From CBDDBH01 sp965225625 (lineage in GTDB: Bacteria; Pseudomonadota; Gammaproteobacteria; JADZEE01): a stretch of 64,000 nucleotides of DNA. The position numbers and the translations under genes were made by a program. The notes below the pieces were generated by a model that searched no databases, was not told the DNA's origin, and was given only the letters and a program-made list of their open reading frames with translations. Where the stretch lies: the NCBI GenBank assembly GCA_965225625.1, contig CBDDBH010000025.1, positions 116,119 to 180,118 on the forward strand. Direction: 5' to 3'. This document shows, one piece after another, positions 32,918 to 43,242 of the stretch (positions are counted from its first letter, which is position 1; each line of letters starts with the position of its first letter).

Positions 32918-35900
32918 ATGGCGCTGAGAAAGAGCAGTACGAAAACAAACTCCGGGTCTTCGACGAGTAAGAAAAGAACCTCGAGAACCGCCCAAAAGCG
33001 TACATCTAAGAGTGCGGATGCTGCGCGGGTCGAGGATACCGCATATCTGCATTTACTGCAGAAACTCGCAGTTGCCGCCAATGAAGCCTCGACTGTCGAA
33101 GAGGCGTTTCAGGTGTGTCTCGACGAGGTGTGCGCGCTTACAGGGTGGCCGGTGGGCAATGTATACCTGCTAGGCGAAGACGGCACCGGTGATCTCGTTC
33201 CGGCTGGGCTGTGGCACCTCGACAAACCCCGGAAGTTCAAAACCTTTCGGGACATCACCGAAAAGACGCGGTTCGCGCCGGGTATTGGTCTGCCCGGCCG
33301 CGTCCTGGGCAGTGGTGAGCCATTGTGGGTCACCGATGTCACTCAGGACCCCAATTTCGCTCGCGCAAAGCACGCCGAAGATATTGGCGTTAAAGCGGCT
33401 TTTGGGTTTCCGGTGCTGGTGGGAACTGAAGTTACGGCCGTGCTGGAATTCTTTGCCGTTGACGCCATAGCGCCTGATAAACAATTACTGGAAGTGATGG
33501 CGCATGCGGGAACGCAACTTGGGCGGGTCATTGAGCGCAAACGAGCTGAAGAAGCGCTCAAGGTGGCAAAGGACGCAGCCGAACGCGCTTCGGCTATCGC
33601 TAAAACGACGCTTGAGAACACGGGCCAGGGGATCCTCATGGTGGATGGCGATGGCCAGATTCTCGTGCACAACGATCAGATGCTCGACTACGTTGGGGTA
33701 TCCAAGGAAGCGGCGGCGGACTGTCGTACTTTCGAAGAATTGCTTGAGGCTGGCAAACAAAACGTCAGTGAAGAATTTGTGCAACGGTCCAGTCGTCTTG
33801 CCCAGGAAAGCGGTTATGCGAGCTACGAACTTTCGACTGAAGACGGCAAGTGCATCGAGATCCGGCAGACTCCGCTCACCGATGGAGGGTTCGTTCGCAC
33901 CTATACCGACATCACCGAGCGCAAACGCGACGAACAAGCGCTACGCGAAAGCGAAGAACGACTCCTGTCCCTTCTCGAAGCGAGTCCAGTCGGCGTGGCG
34001 ATCACCCGAGACGAAGATTCAAAGGTTGTATTTTTGAATACGCGTTTTGCTGAGTTGTTCCACATAGAAAAAGACGAAATGCTTGGGCAAAACGCCAAAC
34101 GACTCTATGCGCATGTCACGGACAGGCAGCCGCTGATTGAGGAGTTAAGGACCAAAGGCGAAGTCCGCGACATGGAAATGATGATGCAGCGGCCGGATGG
34201 AGGTACTTTTTGGGAGTTGATGTCTCTCTTCCCGATGGCCTACCAGGATCAACCTGCGATTGTGGGTTGGCATTACGACATCACCGAGCGCAAGCAGGCT
34301 GAGAAAACACTAACAGAGCGTGAAACAAAGTTCCGAAGTCTGTTTGAATCCTCGCGCGATGCGGTGTTGCTAATCGACGATGAAGCTTTTCTCATTGATT
34401 GCAACGAGGCGACGTTACGGATGTTCGGATCTGCCAGCATCGATGAAATGCGTAGTACGCACACCGCCGATCGGTCACCGACGGTGCAGCCGAATGGGCA
34501 AGCCTCGCGAGTCCTAATTGCCGAAAATAGAGCAGAAGCTCGTTTGACAGGCAGCAGCTTCTTTGAATGGACCTACCTCCGTGCGGATGGAACAGAATTT
34601 CCCGCGGAAGTGCGATTGAGTGCGATGGAGCTGGACGGGAAACCTGTAACGCAGGCGGTCGTTCGGGACATTACCGAGCGCAAGCAGACTGAAGAAGCCC
34701 TGCGCTTCCGTCTTGCATTGGAGCAACTGATAGGCAAAAGTTCATCTCGCTTTGCTATTGCGGATGATCTGGAAGCGGCTATTGATACGTCGTTAAAAGA
34801 GATCGGAGAATTTAGCGGCTCGCAGCGGGCGTACCTATTTAAATTCTCAAGCGATGGGAGATTTATGACGAATACCAACGAATGGTGTGCGCCCGGAATA
34901 GAGTCTCAAATCGATATGTTTCAAAATCTTCCAACGTCCGAATTGGGAGTAATGGATCTAATAAATCGACTTGCATCGGATGGGATTTATTATTGCAGAG
35001 ATATTTCACAATTACCGCCAGAGCAACATGAAATAAGAGAGTTTTTCACAAGTATAGGAATTAATTCTGTTGCGATTTTCCCGATTGTAGAGAATGGGCG
35101 CATGGTAGCGTTTACCGGTTTGGATGTTCCTCAGCGATTAAATGCAATGAGCAACCCGGATATATCACTGCTCAAGGTGTTTGGGGAAGGCTTATATGGC
35201 GCCGTTCAACGCCGCAAATCTGAAGACGCGGTCATAGTTGCTAAGAATGAAGCAGAGTCGGCATCTGCTATTGCCAATACTACGCTTGAAAATATGGGTC
35301 AGGGAATACTAATGGTAGATGCAGACGAAAACGTCCTCGTCTGCAATGATCAACTGCTCGACTATATCGGCATTGACAAGGAAGCAGCGCGCCAGTGCCG
35401 ATCCATGGAAGATTTCTTCGAACTCGGGACGGAAAGCTTTACCGATGAGGGTAAGGAGGAGGCTTTGCATTTCGCGGAAGTGGGCGGCCATGCGACTTGG
35501 CAGCGCGGCACCACGTCCGGCCGGGCACTGGAGGTTCGGCAAAATCCCCTGGCCGGCGGCGGCTTCGTCAGGACCTATACCGACATCACCGAGCGCAAAC
35601 AGGCTGAAGAGCGACTTCGCTTCCAATTTGAACTCGAGCAAATCGTGAGTGCCATATCCGAGCGGTTCGCAGCTACTGGCAATATCGATGTCGCAATCAG
35701 TAAATCGCTTGCAGAACTTGGAGAACTCACCGTCGGCAACCGAGTCTCTGTCTGGCGCATCTCGGCTGACCGCACAACGCGCTCCATGACTCACGAATGG
35801 TGCCGGGTCGGTATCGAGCCGCAGATAGAAATGTTCCAAAACATCAAATTGGAACCGCGCGAATTCTCACCGATTATTCAGGAAATATTTAAGGGTGAGC

Positions 35901-38881
35901 CTTTTCACCTACGCGATATACATGAACTCTCGGATGAGAAAATCGGGATACGGGATTTTTTCCAGGAGATAGGCATCACGTCATTCGCGGTACTCCCCAT
36001 TATGGAAGAAGGACAATTGATCGCGTATTTCACCTTAAACGAACCACAGCGCTTGAGTAGTCTCGATACCCGGGATGTTTCGATGCTCCAGGTTTTCGGG
36101 CAGAGTCTGCACAGCGCAATCAAGCGGCGTGAAGCCGAGCAGCAACTCCTCAAATTGAACACCGATCTCGCCGCCAGCCAGGCACAGCTTCAGGACGTGA
36201 CCAGTACTATGCCCGGGATCGTCTATCAAGACGTGCGAAAAGCTGATGGTGAATGGCAACTATTGTGGGCAAATCATGCTCTAGAGCGATATCACGGCGT
36301 GGAAGTTGAAACCATAAAAGAGGATTTTGCCGCCTTTGGCCGCTATATACCAAAGGAAGATGTTGAGGGTCTTATAGAAGTGATCGAGGAAAATTCGCGG
36401 ACGTTGTCGGAATATACCTACGAATACAGAGTGCAGTTGCCGGGGCAAGACACCACCTGGTTAAGCGCCACGGCGACCCCACGCAAACAAGAAGACGACA
36501 GCATCATTTGGACCGGTGTTACGACAGACATCACTGGACGCAAGCGAATGGAAGAGCGGCTTGAAGGAGCCCATCGGGATTTAACCGAGAGTCAGACTCA
36601 GCTTCAGGCCGTTCTGGATAATTCCCCCGCTCTGATTTACATCAAAGATGTAGAAGGCCGGTATCAGTTAACCAACCGCAAGTGGCTGGATGTCTTAGGC
36701 CTCGATGAAAAAAAAGTTATTGGGTACACCGATGTAGAGGTATTTGACCCAGAATTTGCGGAGGGATTCGCAGCCAATGACCGTAGAGTGCTGGAAACGG
36801 GTCTCATGCAGGAAATAGAGGAGCAAGCGCCACAAGCTGATGGTGTGCACACCTATATGTCCTACAAGTTTCCGCTACTAGATCAATTGGGCCGAACTTA
36901 CGCGGTGTGCGGCATTTCGTCGGACATCACCGAGCGTAAGCGGGCGGAAGCAAAACTCAAGCTGGCCCACGCTGAACTCGTCAAGAACCAAGGCTTAATC
37001 CAGGGGGTACTCGATCATTCACCGGCCCTGATTACTATCAAGGACCTTGAAGGCCGGTTCATGCTGGCCGACCGTCAATGGCTGGACCAGATGGGACTCA
37101 CCGAGGAGGCCGTGATGGGGAAGACGGACTTCGACCTCTACCCCGAAGAGCTCGCCCGCAAGTTTGAGTCTGAGGATCGCAAGACCCTGGAGCTTGGCAA
37201 GGCATTGGAAAAAGAAGAAACCGCGCCCATGAGGGATGGTCTGCGTACCTTTTGGGTCTATAACTTCCCGTTGTTCGACGAGGAGGGGAAACCTTACGCG
37301 TTGTGCAACATCTCCACCGACATCACCGAGCGCAAACAGGCCGAAGAAGAACTCAAGCTAGCCCAGCAAGCGGCCGAGCAGGCCAGCCGAACCAAGAGCG
37401 CGTTCCTCGCCAACATGAGCCATGAGCTTCGTACCCCAATGACTGTCATTACCGGATACTGCGAGATGCTGATGGAGGAGGCCGTGGATCTCGGACAAGA
37501 CCACTTCCTACCCGATCTCGAGAAGATCAACCAAACAGCTAAGCATCTACGCGAGCTAATCGATCAGATCCTCGATCTGTCCAAGATCGAGGCCGGTAAG
37601 ATGGAGTTGTACCTCGAGAGCTTCGACGTATCTTTGATGATTGAAGAGATTGCTACAACCATTACTCCAGTGATCGAGAAAAACGGCAACACCTTGGAAC
37701 GAGAAATAGCAGATGATCTTGGGTCCATGCACGCCGATTTGACCAAGGTCCGGCAGTCGCTATTCAATTTGCTGAGTAATGCAGCAAAGTTCACCGAGCA
37801 TGGGATCATCTCTTTGCGCGTAGCGCGCGAGGATGATTGCTTCGAGTTCACCGTTGGCGATACCGGGATTGGGATCCAGGCCGACGACCTCAGCAAATTG
37901 TTCGAAGAGTTTACCCAGGCCGATTCCTCGACGACACGACAGTACGGTGGCACGGGTCTCGGTCTCGCCATCACACGGCGCTTCTGCCAGATGATGGGCG
38001 GCGAGATTACCGTGGAGAGTACGGAGGGCCAGGGTTCATCGTTCACAATCCGCCTGCCGGCCAAGGTAGCTGACGCGGTCAAGCGCGAGGATAACCAAGC
38101 GCCGGATCCGGTCACAGAAGCGGTTGCAGCTTCGGTTTCAGGCGCTTCACAGACGGTTGTGGTCGTCGACGACGACGCCAACACCCGGGAATTGCTTTTA
38201 AGAACGCTGACGCGCGAAGGCTTCACTGTCGTCCAGGCCGCGACCGGTGAGGAGGGCCTGCGGCTGATCCGGGGAGTCAATCCCATTGCAGTCACCCTCG
38301 ACGTTCTGATGCCAGGGATGGATGGTTGGTCGGTACTTCGGGAATTAAAAGCCGACGAGGCGCTCCGTGATATACCCATTATCATGTTGACCATGGTTGA
38401 CGAGCGCAACATGGGGTATGCACTCGGTGCCGCGGACTATCTGAGCAAACCGATCGATCGGGAACATTTATCGAGGATCTTGAAGAAATACCGCCGTGGA
38501 GACCCCCCATGCCCGGTCCTCGTAGTCGAGGATGATCCGCAGACGCGCGAACTACAACGACGGCTCCTGGAAAAGGACGGATGGCGGGTCTACGAGGCTG
38601 AGAACGGTCGTGATGCGCTCGAAATCATGACCAAGCATCCACCGGTTTTGGTGATGCTGGATCTCATGATGCCCGTCATGGACGGCTTTGATTTCCTGTA
38701 CGAAATGCGCCAAGTCGAAGCCTGGCGAACAATACCCGTTATAGTGGTTACGGGAACCGAGCTGACCGAGAAGGTTCGCCAGCGCCTGCAAGGCGAGGTC
38801 GAGCGCGTCATCGAAAAAGGCGCTGTCACCACAGATCAGTTGCTTACGCAGATACGAGAAACCCTGGCAGCATTGCGATGA
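32918..38881 (+). CDS. giant multi-sensor hybrid histidine kinase
   Basis: 1987 residues with no obvious membrane segment. Order: Lys/Ser/Thr-rich basic N-terminus (1-36), GAF (about 45-210), PAS_7-like (235-335), two PAS (345-595), GAF (600-760), PAS_7-like (785-885), GAF (895-1055), PAS_3-like (1075-1205), two PAS_4-like (1225-1475), HisKA with phospho-acceptor His1502 in NMSHELRTPMT, HATPase with FNLLSNAAKFTEHG, GDTGIGIQ and GGTGLGLAI, then two receivers with Asp1795 (TLDVLMPGMDGW) and Asp1915 (MLDLMMPVMDGF). Repeated linkers read DITERKQAE. The PAS_7-GAF block and the PAS_4 pair are internal duplications. ATG 32918 follows AGGAGG by 10 nt. It overlaps a receiver gene and probably drives the downstream phosphatase. 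Confidence 0.93.
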   Translation: MALRKSSTKTNSGSSTSKKRTSRTAQKRTSKSADAARVEDTAYLHLLQKLAVAANEASTVEEAFQVCLDEVCALTGWPVGNVYLLGEDGTGDLVPAGLWHLDKPRKFKTFRDITEKTRFAPGIGLPGRVLGSGEPLWVTDVTQDPNFARAKHAEDIGVKAAFGFPVLVGTEVTAVLEFFAVDAIAPDKQLLEVMAHAGTQLGRVIERKRAEEALKVAKDAAERASAIAKTTLENTGQGILMVDGDGQILVHNDQMLDYVGVSKEAAADCRTFEELLEAGKQNVSEEFVQRSSRLAQESGYASYELSTEDGKCIEIRQTPLTDGGFVRTYTDITERKRDEQALRESEERLLSLLEASPVGVAITRDEDSKVVFLNTRFAELFHIEKDEMLGQNAKRLYAHVTDRQPLIEELRTKGEVRDMEMMMQRPDGGTFWELMSLFPMAYQDQPAIVGWHYDITERKQAEKTLTERETKFRSLFESSRDAVLLIDDEAFLIDCNEATLRMFGSASIDEMRSTHTADRSPTVQPNGQASRVLIAENRAEARLTGSSFFEWTYLRADGTEFPAEVRLSAMELDGKPVTQAVVRDITERKQTEEALRFRLALEQLIGKSSSRFAIADDLEAAIDTSLKEIGEFSGSQRAYLFKFSSDGRFMTNTNEWCAPGIESQIDMFQNLPTSELGVMDLINRLASDGIYYCRDISQLPPEQHEIREFFTSIGINSVAIFPIVENGRMVAFTGLDVPQRLNAMSNPDISLLKVFGEGLYGAVQRRKSEDAVIVAKNEAESASAIANTTLENMGQGILMVDADENVLVCNDQLLDYIGIDKEAARQCRSMEDFFELGTESFTDEGKEEALHFAEVGGHATWQRGTTSGRALEVRQNPLAGGGFVRTYTDITERKQAEERLRFQFELEQIVSAISERFAATGNIDVAISKSLAELGELTVGNRVSVWRISADRTTRSMTHEWCRVGIEPQIEMFQNIKLEPREFSPIIQEIFKGEPFHLRDIHELSDEKIGIRDFFQEIGITSFAVLPIMEEGQLIAYFTLNEPQRLSSLDTRDVSMLQVFGQSLHSAIKRREAEQQLLKLNTDLAASQAQLQDVTSTMPGIVYQDVRKADGEWQLLWANHALERYHGVEVETIKEDFAAFGRYIPKEDVEGLIEVIEENSRTLSEYTYEYRVQLPGQDTTWLSATATPRKQEDDSIIWTGVTTDITGRKRMEERLEGAHRDLTESQTQLQAVLDNSPALIYIKDVEGRYQLTNRKWLDVLGLDEKKVIGYTDVEVFDPEFAEGFAANDRRVLETGLMQEIEEQAPQADGVHTYMSYKFPLLDQLGRTYAVCGISSDITERKRAEAKLKLAHAELVKNQGLIQGVLDHSPALITIKDLEGRFMLADRQWLDQMGLTEEAVMGKTDFDLYPEELARKFESEDRKTLELGKALEKEETAPMRDGLRTFWVYNFPLFDEEGKPYALCNISTDITERKQAEEELKLAQQAAEQASRTKSAFLANMSHELRTPMTVITGYCEMLMEEAVDLGQDHFLPDLEKINQTAKHLRELIDQILDLSKIEAGKMELYLESFDVSLMIEEIATTITPVIEKNGNTLEREIADDLGSMHADLTKVRQSLFNLLSNAAKFTEHGIISLRVAREDDCFEFTVGDTGIGIQADDLSKLFEEFTQADSSTTRQYGGTGLGLAITRRFCQMMGGEITVESTEGQGSSFTIRLPAKVADAVKREDNQAPDPVTEAVAASVSGASQTVVVVDDDANTRELLLRTLTREGFTVVQAATGEEGLRLIRGVNPIAVTLDVLMPGMDGWSVLRELKADEALRDIPIIMLTMVDERNMGYALGAADYLSKPIDREHLSRILKKYRRGDPPCPVLVVEDDPQTRELQRRLLEKDGWRVYEAENGRDALEIMTKHPPVLVMLDLMMPVMDGFDFLYEMRQVEAWRTIPVIVVTGTELTEKVRQRLQGEVERVIEKGAVTTDQLLTQIRETLAALR

Positions 38882-39237
38882 TCCTGATCGTCGAAGACGA
38901 CGCACTGATCCAGGACATGCTCGCGCGACGTCTGAAGCGCCGCGGGTTTGAAGTGATAACCGCTAGCGACGGCCAAGCGGCGGTTAGTCTCGCCACGCAA
39001 GAGATGCCGGACTTAATTCTCATGGACCTGAGCCTACCGATGATGGATGGTTTGAGCGCGACGCGTGCGCTAAAGGATGCGCCCAAAACGGCGGATATTC
39101 CGGTCATCGCAGTGACGGCGCATGCGATGGCCGGCGACCGAGAGAAAGCAATGGAAGCAGGTTGCGATGAATACGATACAAAGCCGATCGATTTCGAGCG
39201 ACTGCTCGGGAAGATCGCTAATTTCGTCTCACCATGA
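38878..39237 (+). CDS. stand-alone receiver-domain response regulator
   Basis: 119 residues, a single CheY-like domain: acidic pair in ILIVEDDALIQDML, phospho-acceptor Asp in LILMDLSLPMMDG, Thr in VIAVTAHAM and Lys in YDTKPIDFERL. The DNA-binding output is absent, so it is a phosphorelay intermediate or an allosteric partner. The ATG overlaps the kinase stop (ATGA), and its own stop overlaps the next gene in the same way. Confidence 0.93.
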   Translation: MILIVEDDALIQDMLARRLKRRGFEVITASDGQAAVSLATQEMPDLILMDLSLPMMDGLSATRALKDAPKTADIPVIAVTAHAMAGDREKAMEAGCDEYDTKPIDFERLLGKIANFVSP

Positions 39238-40427
39238 CAAATCCAGGTGAATGGGCGCTAGCTGGCGAGATACTGGTCGTTGACGATAACGAGTTGATCC
39301 GGGACATGTTGTCGCGGCGTCTCGCCCGCCAGGGGCATATCGTAGCGACGGCGGTGGACGGCACGAGTGCCTTAGCGCTGATCGGAAAGCACCGCTTCGA
39401 TGTCATCCTCCTCGACGTCATGATGCCTGGCATGGATGGCTTCGAAGTCCTCAAACACATCCGTATCGAATATACGGCCTTGGAATTACCAGTCATCATG
39501 GTCACGGCTAAAGACCAGAGCGAGGACGTCGTGCGCGCACTCATGGCCGGCGCAAATGATTACGTCGCGAAACCTGTCGATTTCCCCGTCGCCCTGGCGC
39601 GGCTAAGCACACAGCTTACCTTGAGGCGTTCCCAAGAAGCCCTCCGGAAGGCTCACAGCCGGATGGAACAGGAGCTGGAGTTCGGGCGCACCGTACAAAT
39701 GACCCTCGTCCCCGAGGTCTCTAGCGTGCTTTCCAACGATGATAATCTCGTGGCGGCGGCGACACTTCGGCCAGCACATGAGCTGGGTGGTGACTTCTAT
39801 GACATCTTACGGTCCTCAGACGGCAGAGTGTGGTTCTGCATTGGCGATGTCTCTGGAAAGGGCGTAGCTGCCGCCCTGTTCATGGCGGTGGCAAAGACCC
39901 TCTTTGCATCGCTGGTATCTGAACTTCCGAGTCCTCGTGAAGTTGTCACCCGGATGAACAACGAACTGGCAAAGTACAATCCTTCAGCGATGTTTGTGAC
40001 TTTTTTTGTGGCTGTGATTGAGCCGGATTCTGGAAATATCACCTTCACGAACGCTGGACACAACCCGCCGTTCGTCTGTCGAGGTCAAGACGGGGTGGAC
40101 TTACTCGATGCCCGTCATGGACCAGTGCTCGGTGCAGTGGAGGATCTAGACTACGGAGAGGATCAGTTGACGTTGCAAGAGTCAGATGCGCTGTTCCTAT
40201 ACACCGACGGCGTTACCGAAGCGAAGGACGTCGACGGTAAACTCTACGGCGAACAAAGGGTGCTGGATGTGCTTCGCTCGACCTCAAAGGAACCGTCGGC
40301 AATCGTTACAGCTATCGTGGATTCGGTGGACGCCTTCGCCGGGACCAAAGAGCAGGCAGACGACATCACGATATTCGTGATCCGCCGTGGAACAACAGCC
40401 TCTGTGCGCCACTCGCAGACGAATTAA
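39234..40427 (+). CDS. receiver-SpoIIE (PP2C) phosphatase, RsbU-like
   Basis: 397 residues. An N-terminal receiver (ILVVDDNELIRDML, Asp in VILLDVMMPGMDG, Lys in YVAKPVDF), a short coiled linker (EALRKAHSRMEQELEFGRTV), then a SpoIIE-type PP2C phosphatase with ELGGDFYDILR, FCIGDVSGKGVAAALFM, TFTNAGHNPPFV, LFLYTDGVTEAKD and ADDITIFVIRR. Such enzymes dephosphorylate the Ser of STAS anti-anti-sigma proteins. STAS and RsbW-like genes lie at the far end of the same gene series (48920-50311), so those are the probable targets. It overlaps the previous gene by 4 nt. Confidence 0.92.
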   Translation: MTNPGEWALAGEILVVDDNELIRDMLSRRLARQGHIVATAVDGTSALALIGKHRFDVILLDVMMPGMDGFEVLKHIRIEYTALELPVIMVTAKDQSEDVVRALMAGANDYVAKPVDFPVALARLSTQLTLRRSQEALRKAHSRMEQELEFGRTVQMTLVPEVSSVLSNDDNLVAAATLRPAHELGGDFYDILRSSDGRVWFCIGDVSGKGVAAALFMAVAKTLFASLVSELPSPREVVTRMNNELAKYNPSAMFVTFFVAVIEPDSGNITFTNAGHNPPFVCRGQDGVDLLDARHGPVLGAVEDLDYGEDQLTLQESDALFLYTDGVTEAKDVDGKLYGEQRVLDVLRSTSKEPSAIVTAIVDSVDAFAGTKEQADDITIFVIRRGTTASVRHSQTN

Positions 40428-40652
40428 ATTGGCTAGGTCAACCTGGGCTCGAATCCGCAAACTGCCGTTCAAGCGAAGTTGTCTCGATCTCTATAAGACC
40501 GACCGTGCTGTCAGAATTCTCAGTTCAGAGCAGATAAGCTGCAAGCCTCGGTGCAGCCCTTGATTATTATAAATAACCGCACAGGGTGAAGAGGGATAAT
40601 ATGCAAACTTATTATGATTGTTGTCCGAGTTTGAACTCAAAAACGAGTTAGT

Positions 40653-43232
40653 TTGGTGCAGACTATTATTGTTTGTGATGGTCTCACGCGGGATGTATTG
40701 AGTCCGGAACTTCATTACCAAAGCAATAATGTTAATGTCGGCAGGCGTGAAATCGCACGACTGGTCGGAAGCGGTCGCCAGTACGGACAAGGTCCCCTCC
40801 CTCGGTTTCTTGAACTAGCGGCTGAGCAGGTTCGGCTGAAGGACGCATCGACACACCTGTTATTTCTTGTCGACGTAAATGCCGCCAAGACATCGGATAC
40901 CGAAGCTGGTTGCAACATAAAACAGGTGCTCATCGATCCGTTCGACAAAATCGCCGCCGATGCCGCTCTTGTCACATGCGTGCCAGCGCAGATGCCGTGG
41001 GTTCAAATCCAAGCCCAGATCCGCGACGTTGTGTCAAAAGAGGAACAGGTAAGGATTCTTATCGTCGGGTGTCATACGGACGGGCGGGTTCTAAGTACGG
41101 CACTCGTACTGCGAAACGTACTTGGGTATTCGGATGTTGCGGTGTGCGCGCATCTTGTTGGTAGCAGTACGCAAGAGGCTCATTATGCGGCCCTGCGGCA
41201 TCACCTGCCGTTGGCCGGGGTGCGAATTTTTTTGGATCTCGGAGAAGCAGCAGCTTTCGCTGGCTTAGACGCGAAGCGGGTTGAACAATTTAACCTACAG
41301 CCATGCATCATAGAACCGCGCGAAGTGCGTGAGGCGCTTAGCACCGAACAAAGCAGAATCATAGAACTCCTATGTTGTCACTGGACAAAGACACATCTCC
41401 GCTCATTACAGGGTGGCTACAGCGGCAGTCTGCTATTTCTTGCGGATGGTTGGCAAGGTACTGCGCGTACCGAGCCCATGGTGATAAAAATTGATGCTCG
41501 CGCGCAAATGCGTCGGGAGATCGAAGGCTATCATCGAGTCAAAGATTTTGTTGGGAAGCATGTGCCTTCCTTCGGCTATCCCGTTTCGTTGCGAGACCAC
41601 ATAGGCGTTGGTATGGAATTAGCTGCCATGGAGGGGCAGCCAGAGACGCTTCAGGATCACTTTGAAGCGGCTGAGAATGAACTGGCCCTGAAACACTTTA
41701 CAAATCGCCTTGAAAAAGTCCTGGGCCAGCTATCTGAAAAGCTGTACCGCAATACGCTATTTCGAGCATCGGTCGTGCCCTACCGCGAGTTCGGACTTCA
41801 TATAAAAGATCAATTGTTGTGGCTCGATGAAAATGGCAAGCACATTACCGAGTATGTGGAAGCTGAACGCATCAAAGATGCGGGCATCGATGTTCGTCAA
41901 ACCCAAACCATGCTGTCGCTCATTGCTTCGAACGAGGATGGCATCGAGTCCGAGGTATGCATCGCTCACGGTGATCTGAATTTGAAAAACATCATTTGCG
42001 ATCAGGCTGAAAATATCTGGTTTATCGATTGGACCCACGCGGGCGAGTATCCACTCGAGCTAGATTTCGCCAAGCTGGAGAATGACGTCAAATTCGTAAT
42101 GAGCAAGGACTTCGAACATGACGATTTGCCTCGGCTCAGACGATTCGAGGACTACTTGCTCAACCACCGGCTTCCAGATGCGCCCGATAATCTGCCCAGC
42201 GAACTCAAATTTGTCAAATGGGACCTTCGATACCGTAAGATTCTTGCGGCGGTAAACTTGATCCGGCGGAAGTGTTTCGACCTCAAGGTAGGTGATGGTT
42301 GGTTGATTTACCAGGTCGCATTACTGAAATACGCACTGCACACGCTAAGTTTCGATGCCCGACGTAATCGGGGCGAATGCAAGCTAATTCAACTGATATA
42401 TGCACTTTATTCTGCGGGAACGCTGTGCTTCAAACTGGTCACAGATGATTTCCATCTTCGAATTCGTGGCGAACGTCCTGCTTCCTACCCGGCTCGGCAA
42501 CGAATATCCATTGACCAGGCCCCGTGGAGCGTAGAAGTTGGTAACTACGATCCGCCGTATCACGTGGATGGAGACGTCCTCGAAAACGATCGTCACCTAC
42601 AAAATGGCGGGTGGGCAGACCCTGAAGATACCAGATTACTCGGAGGGGACGTCTCGACTGGAGAATCTCAACGCGCCGATGACCTCGGCCGCCCGCTAAA
42701 TCCGCGTGGACGTACTGGAATTGCGGGACGCGGAATGCTCGGCGGGTGGGGTGCTAATCCAGCAGTCGGGGCAGTTGTCACGCGCTCAACCGGTGAATCG
42801 AACCCCATCGAAATACTCGTTGGAAGGCGCGAGGGACAGACAATCTTGTCTCTACCAAGGGGCTTTCTGTTTAGCGGGGAGACTGCAGAACAAGCCATGT
42901 CTAGAATTGCGTTGAGCAAAGTTGGTTGCCAGATCGACTTTGACGAAGAAGATGTGATGTTCGACGGGTTTTATTACGACGTTCGGCAAACAGACCACGC
43001 ATGGGTCGAATTACGCGCTTATTTAATCACTCCGAAGCGAGAATTCAGGGCTCCCGTGTTACGTTCCACGGATGCATTCAGCGAAGTAGAGTGGAGGCCG
43101 CTGGTGGCGGATACGATCAACGTTATCAGCTCTAGTGGGGCACGACTCGTGCGAGAAGCCGTTTCACGTCTGCGCGATGCTGGCGCGATGCCAGAAGCAG
43201 AAGCAACCCGGCTATTGGAAAGGACGGGTTGA
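40653..43232 (+). CDS. cysteine-hydrolase-like / APH-kinase-like / NUDT9-like Nudix fusion
   Basis: 859 residues in three parts. Residues 1-215 resemble an isochorismatase-like cysteine hydrolase (TIIVCDGLTRDVL; Cys140 in IVGCHTDGRVLSTAL; HLVGSSTQEAHYAAL). Residues 240-590 resemble an aminoglycoside-phosphotransferase-like kinase, close to the TCAD9 type of effector complexes: HGDLNLKNIIC (His439) and WFIDWTHAGEYPLELDFAKL. Residues 615-855 match human NUDT9 (PWSVEVGNYDPPYHV, GRPLNPRGRTGIAGRGMLGG, WGANPAVG). The Nudix box at 737-759 keeps G, the first E and R but has Ile752, Ser755 and Lys756 where catalytic Glu residues belong. It is therefore probably a binding rather than hydrolysing domain. 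Start TTG 40653 or GTG 40656. Confidence 0.8.
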   Translation: MVQTIIVCDGLTRDVLSPELHYQSNNVNVGRREIARLVGSGRQYGQGPLPRFLELAAEQVRLKDASTHLLFLVDVNAAKTSDTEAGCNIKQVLIDPFDKIAADAALVTCVPAQMPWVQIQAQIRDVVSKEEQVRILIVGCHTDGRVLSTALVLRNVLGYSDVAVCAHLVGSSTQEAHYAALRHHLPLAGVRIFLDLGEAAAFAGLDAKRVEQFNLQPCIIEPREVREALSTEQSRIIELLCCHWTKTHLRSLQGGYSGSLLFLADGWQGTARTEPMVIKIDARAQMRREIEGYHRVKDFVGKHVPSFGYPVSLRDHIGVGMELAAMEGQPETLQDHFEAAENELALKHFTNRLEKVLGQLSEKLYRNTLFRASVVPYREFGLHIKDQLLWLDENGKHITEYVEAERIKDAGIDVRQTQTMLSLIASNEDGIESEVCIAHGDLNLKNIICDQAENIWFIDWTHAGEYPLELDFAKLENDVKFVMSKDFEHDDLPRLRRFEDYLLNHRLPDAPDNLPSELKFVKWDLRYRKILAAVNLIRRKCFDLKVGDGWLIYQVALLKYALHTLSFDARRNRGECKLIQLIYALYSAGTLCFKLVTDDFHLRIRGERPASYPARQRISIDQAPWSVEVGNYDPPYHVDGDVLENDRHLQNGGWADPEDTRLLGGDVSTGESQRADDLGRPLNPRGRTGIAGRGMLGGWGANPAVGAVVTRSTGESNPIEILVGRREGQTILSLPRGFLFSGETAEQAMSRIALSKVGCQIDFDEEDVMFDGFYYDVRQTDHAWVELRAYLITPKREFRAPVLRSTDAFSEVEWRPLVADTINVISSSGARLVREAVSRLRDAGAMPEAEATRLLERTG

Positions 43233-43242
43233 GAGCCGAGTT

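Noticed and set aside
37564..38412. 282-codon ORF opposite the kinase
   Set aside because: Ser/Arg-rich antisense of conserved HATPase and receiver codons.
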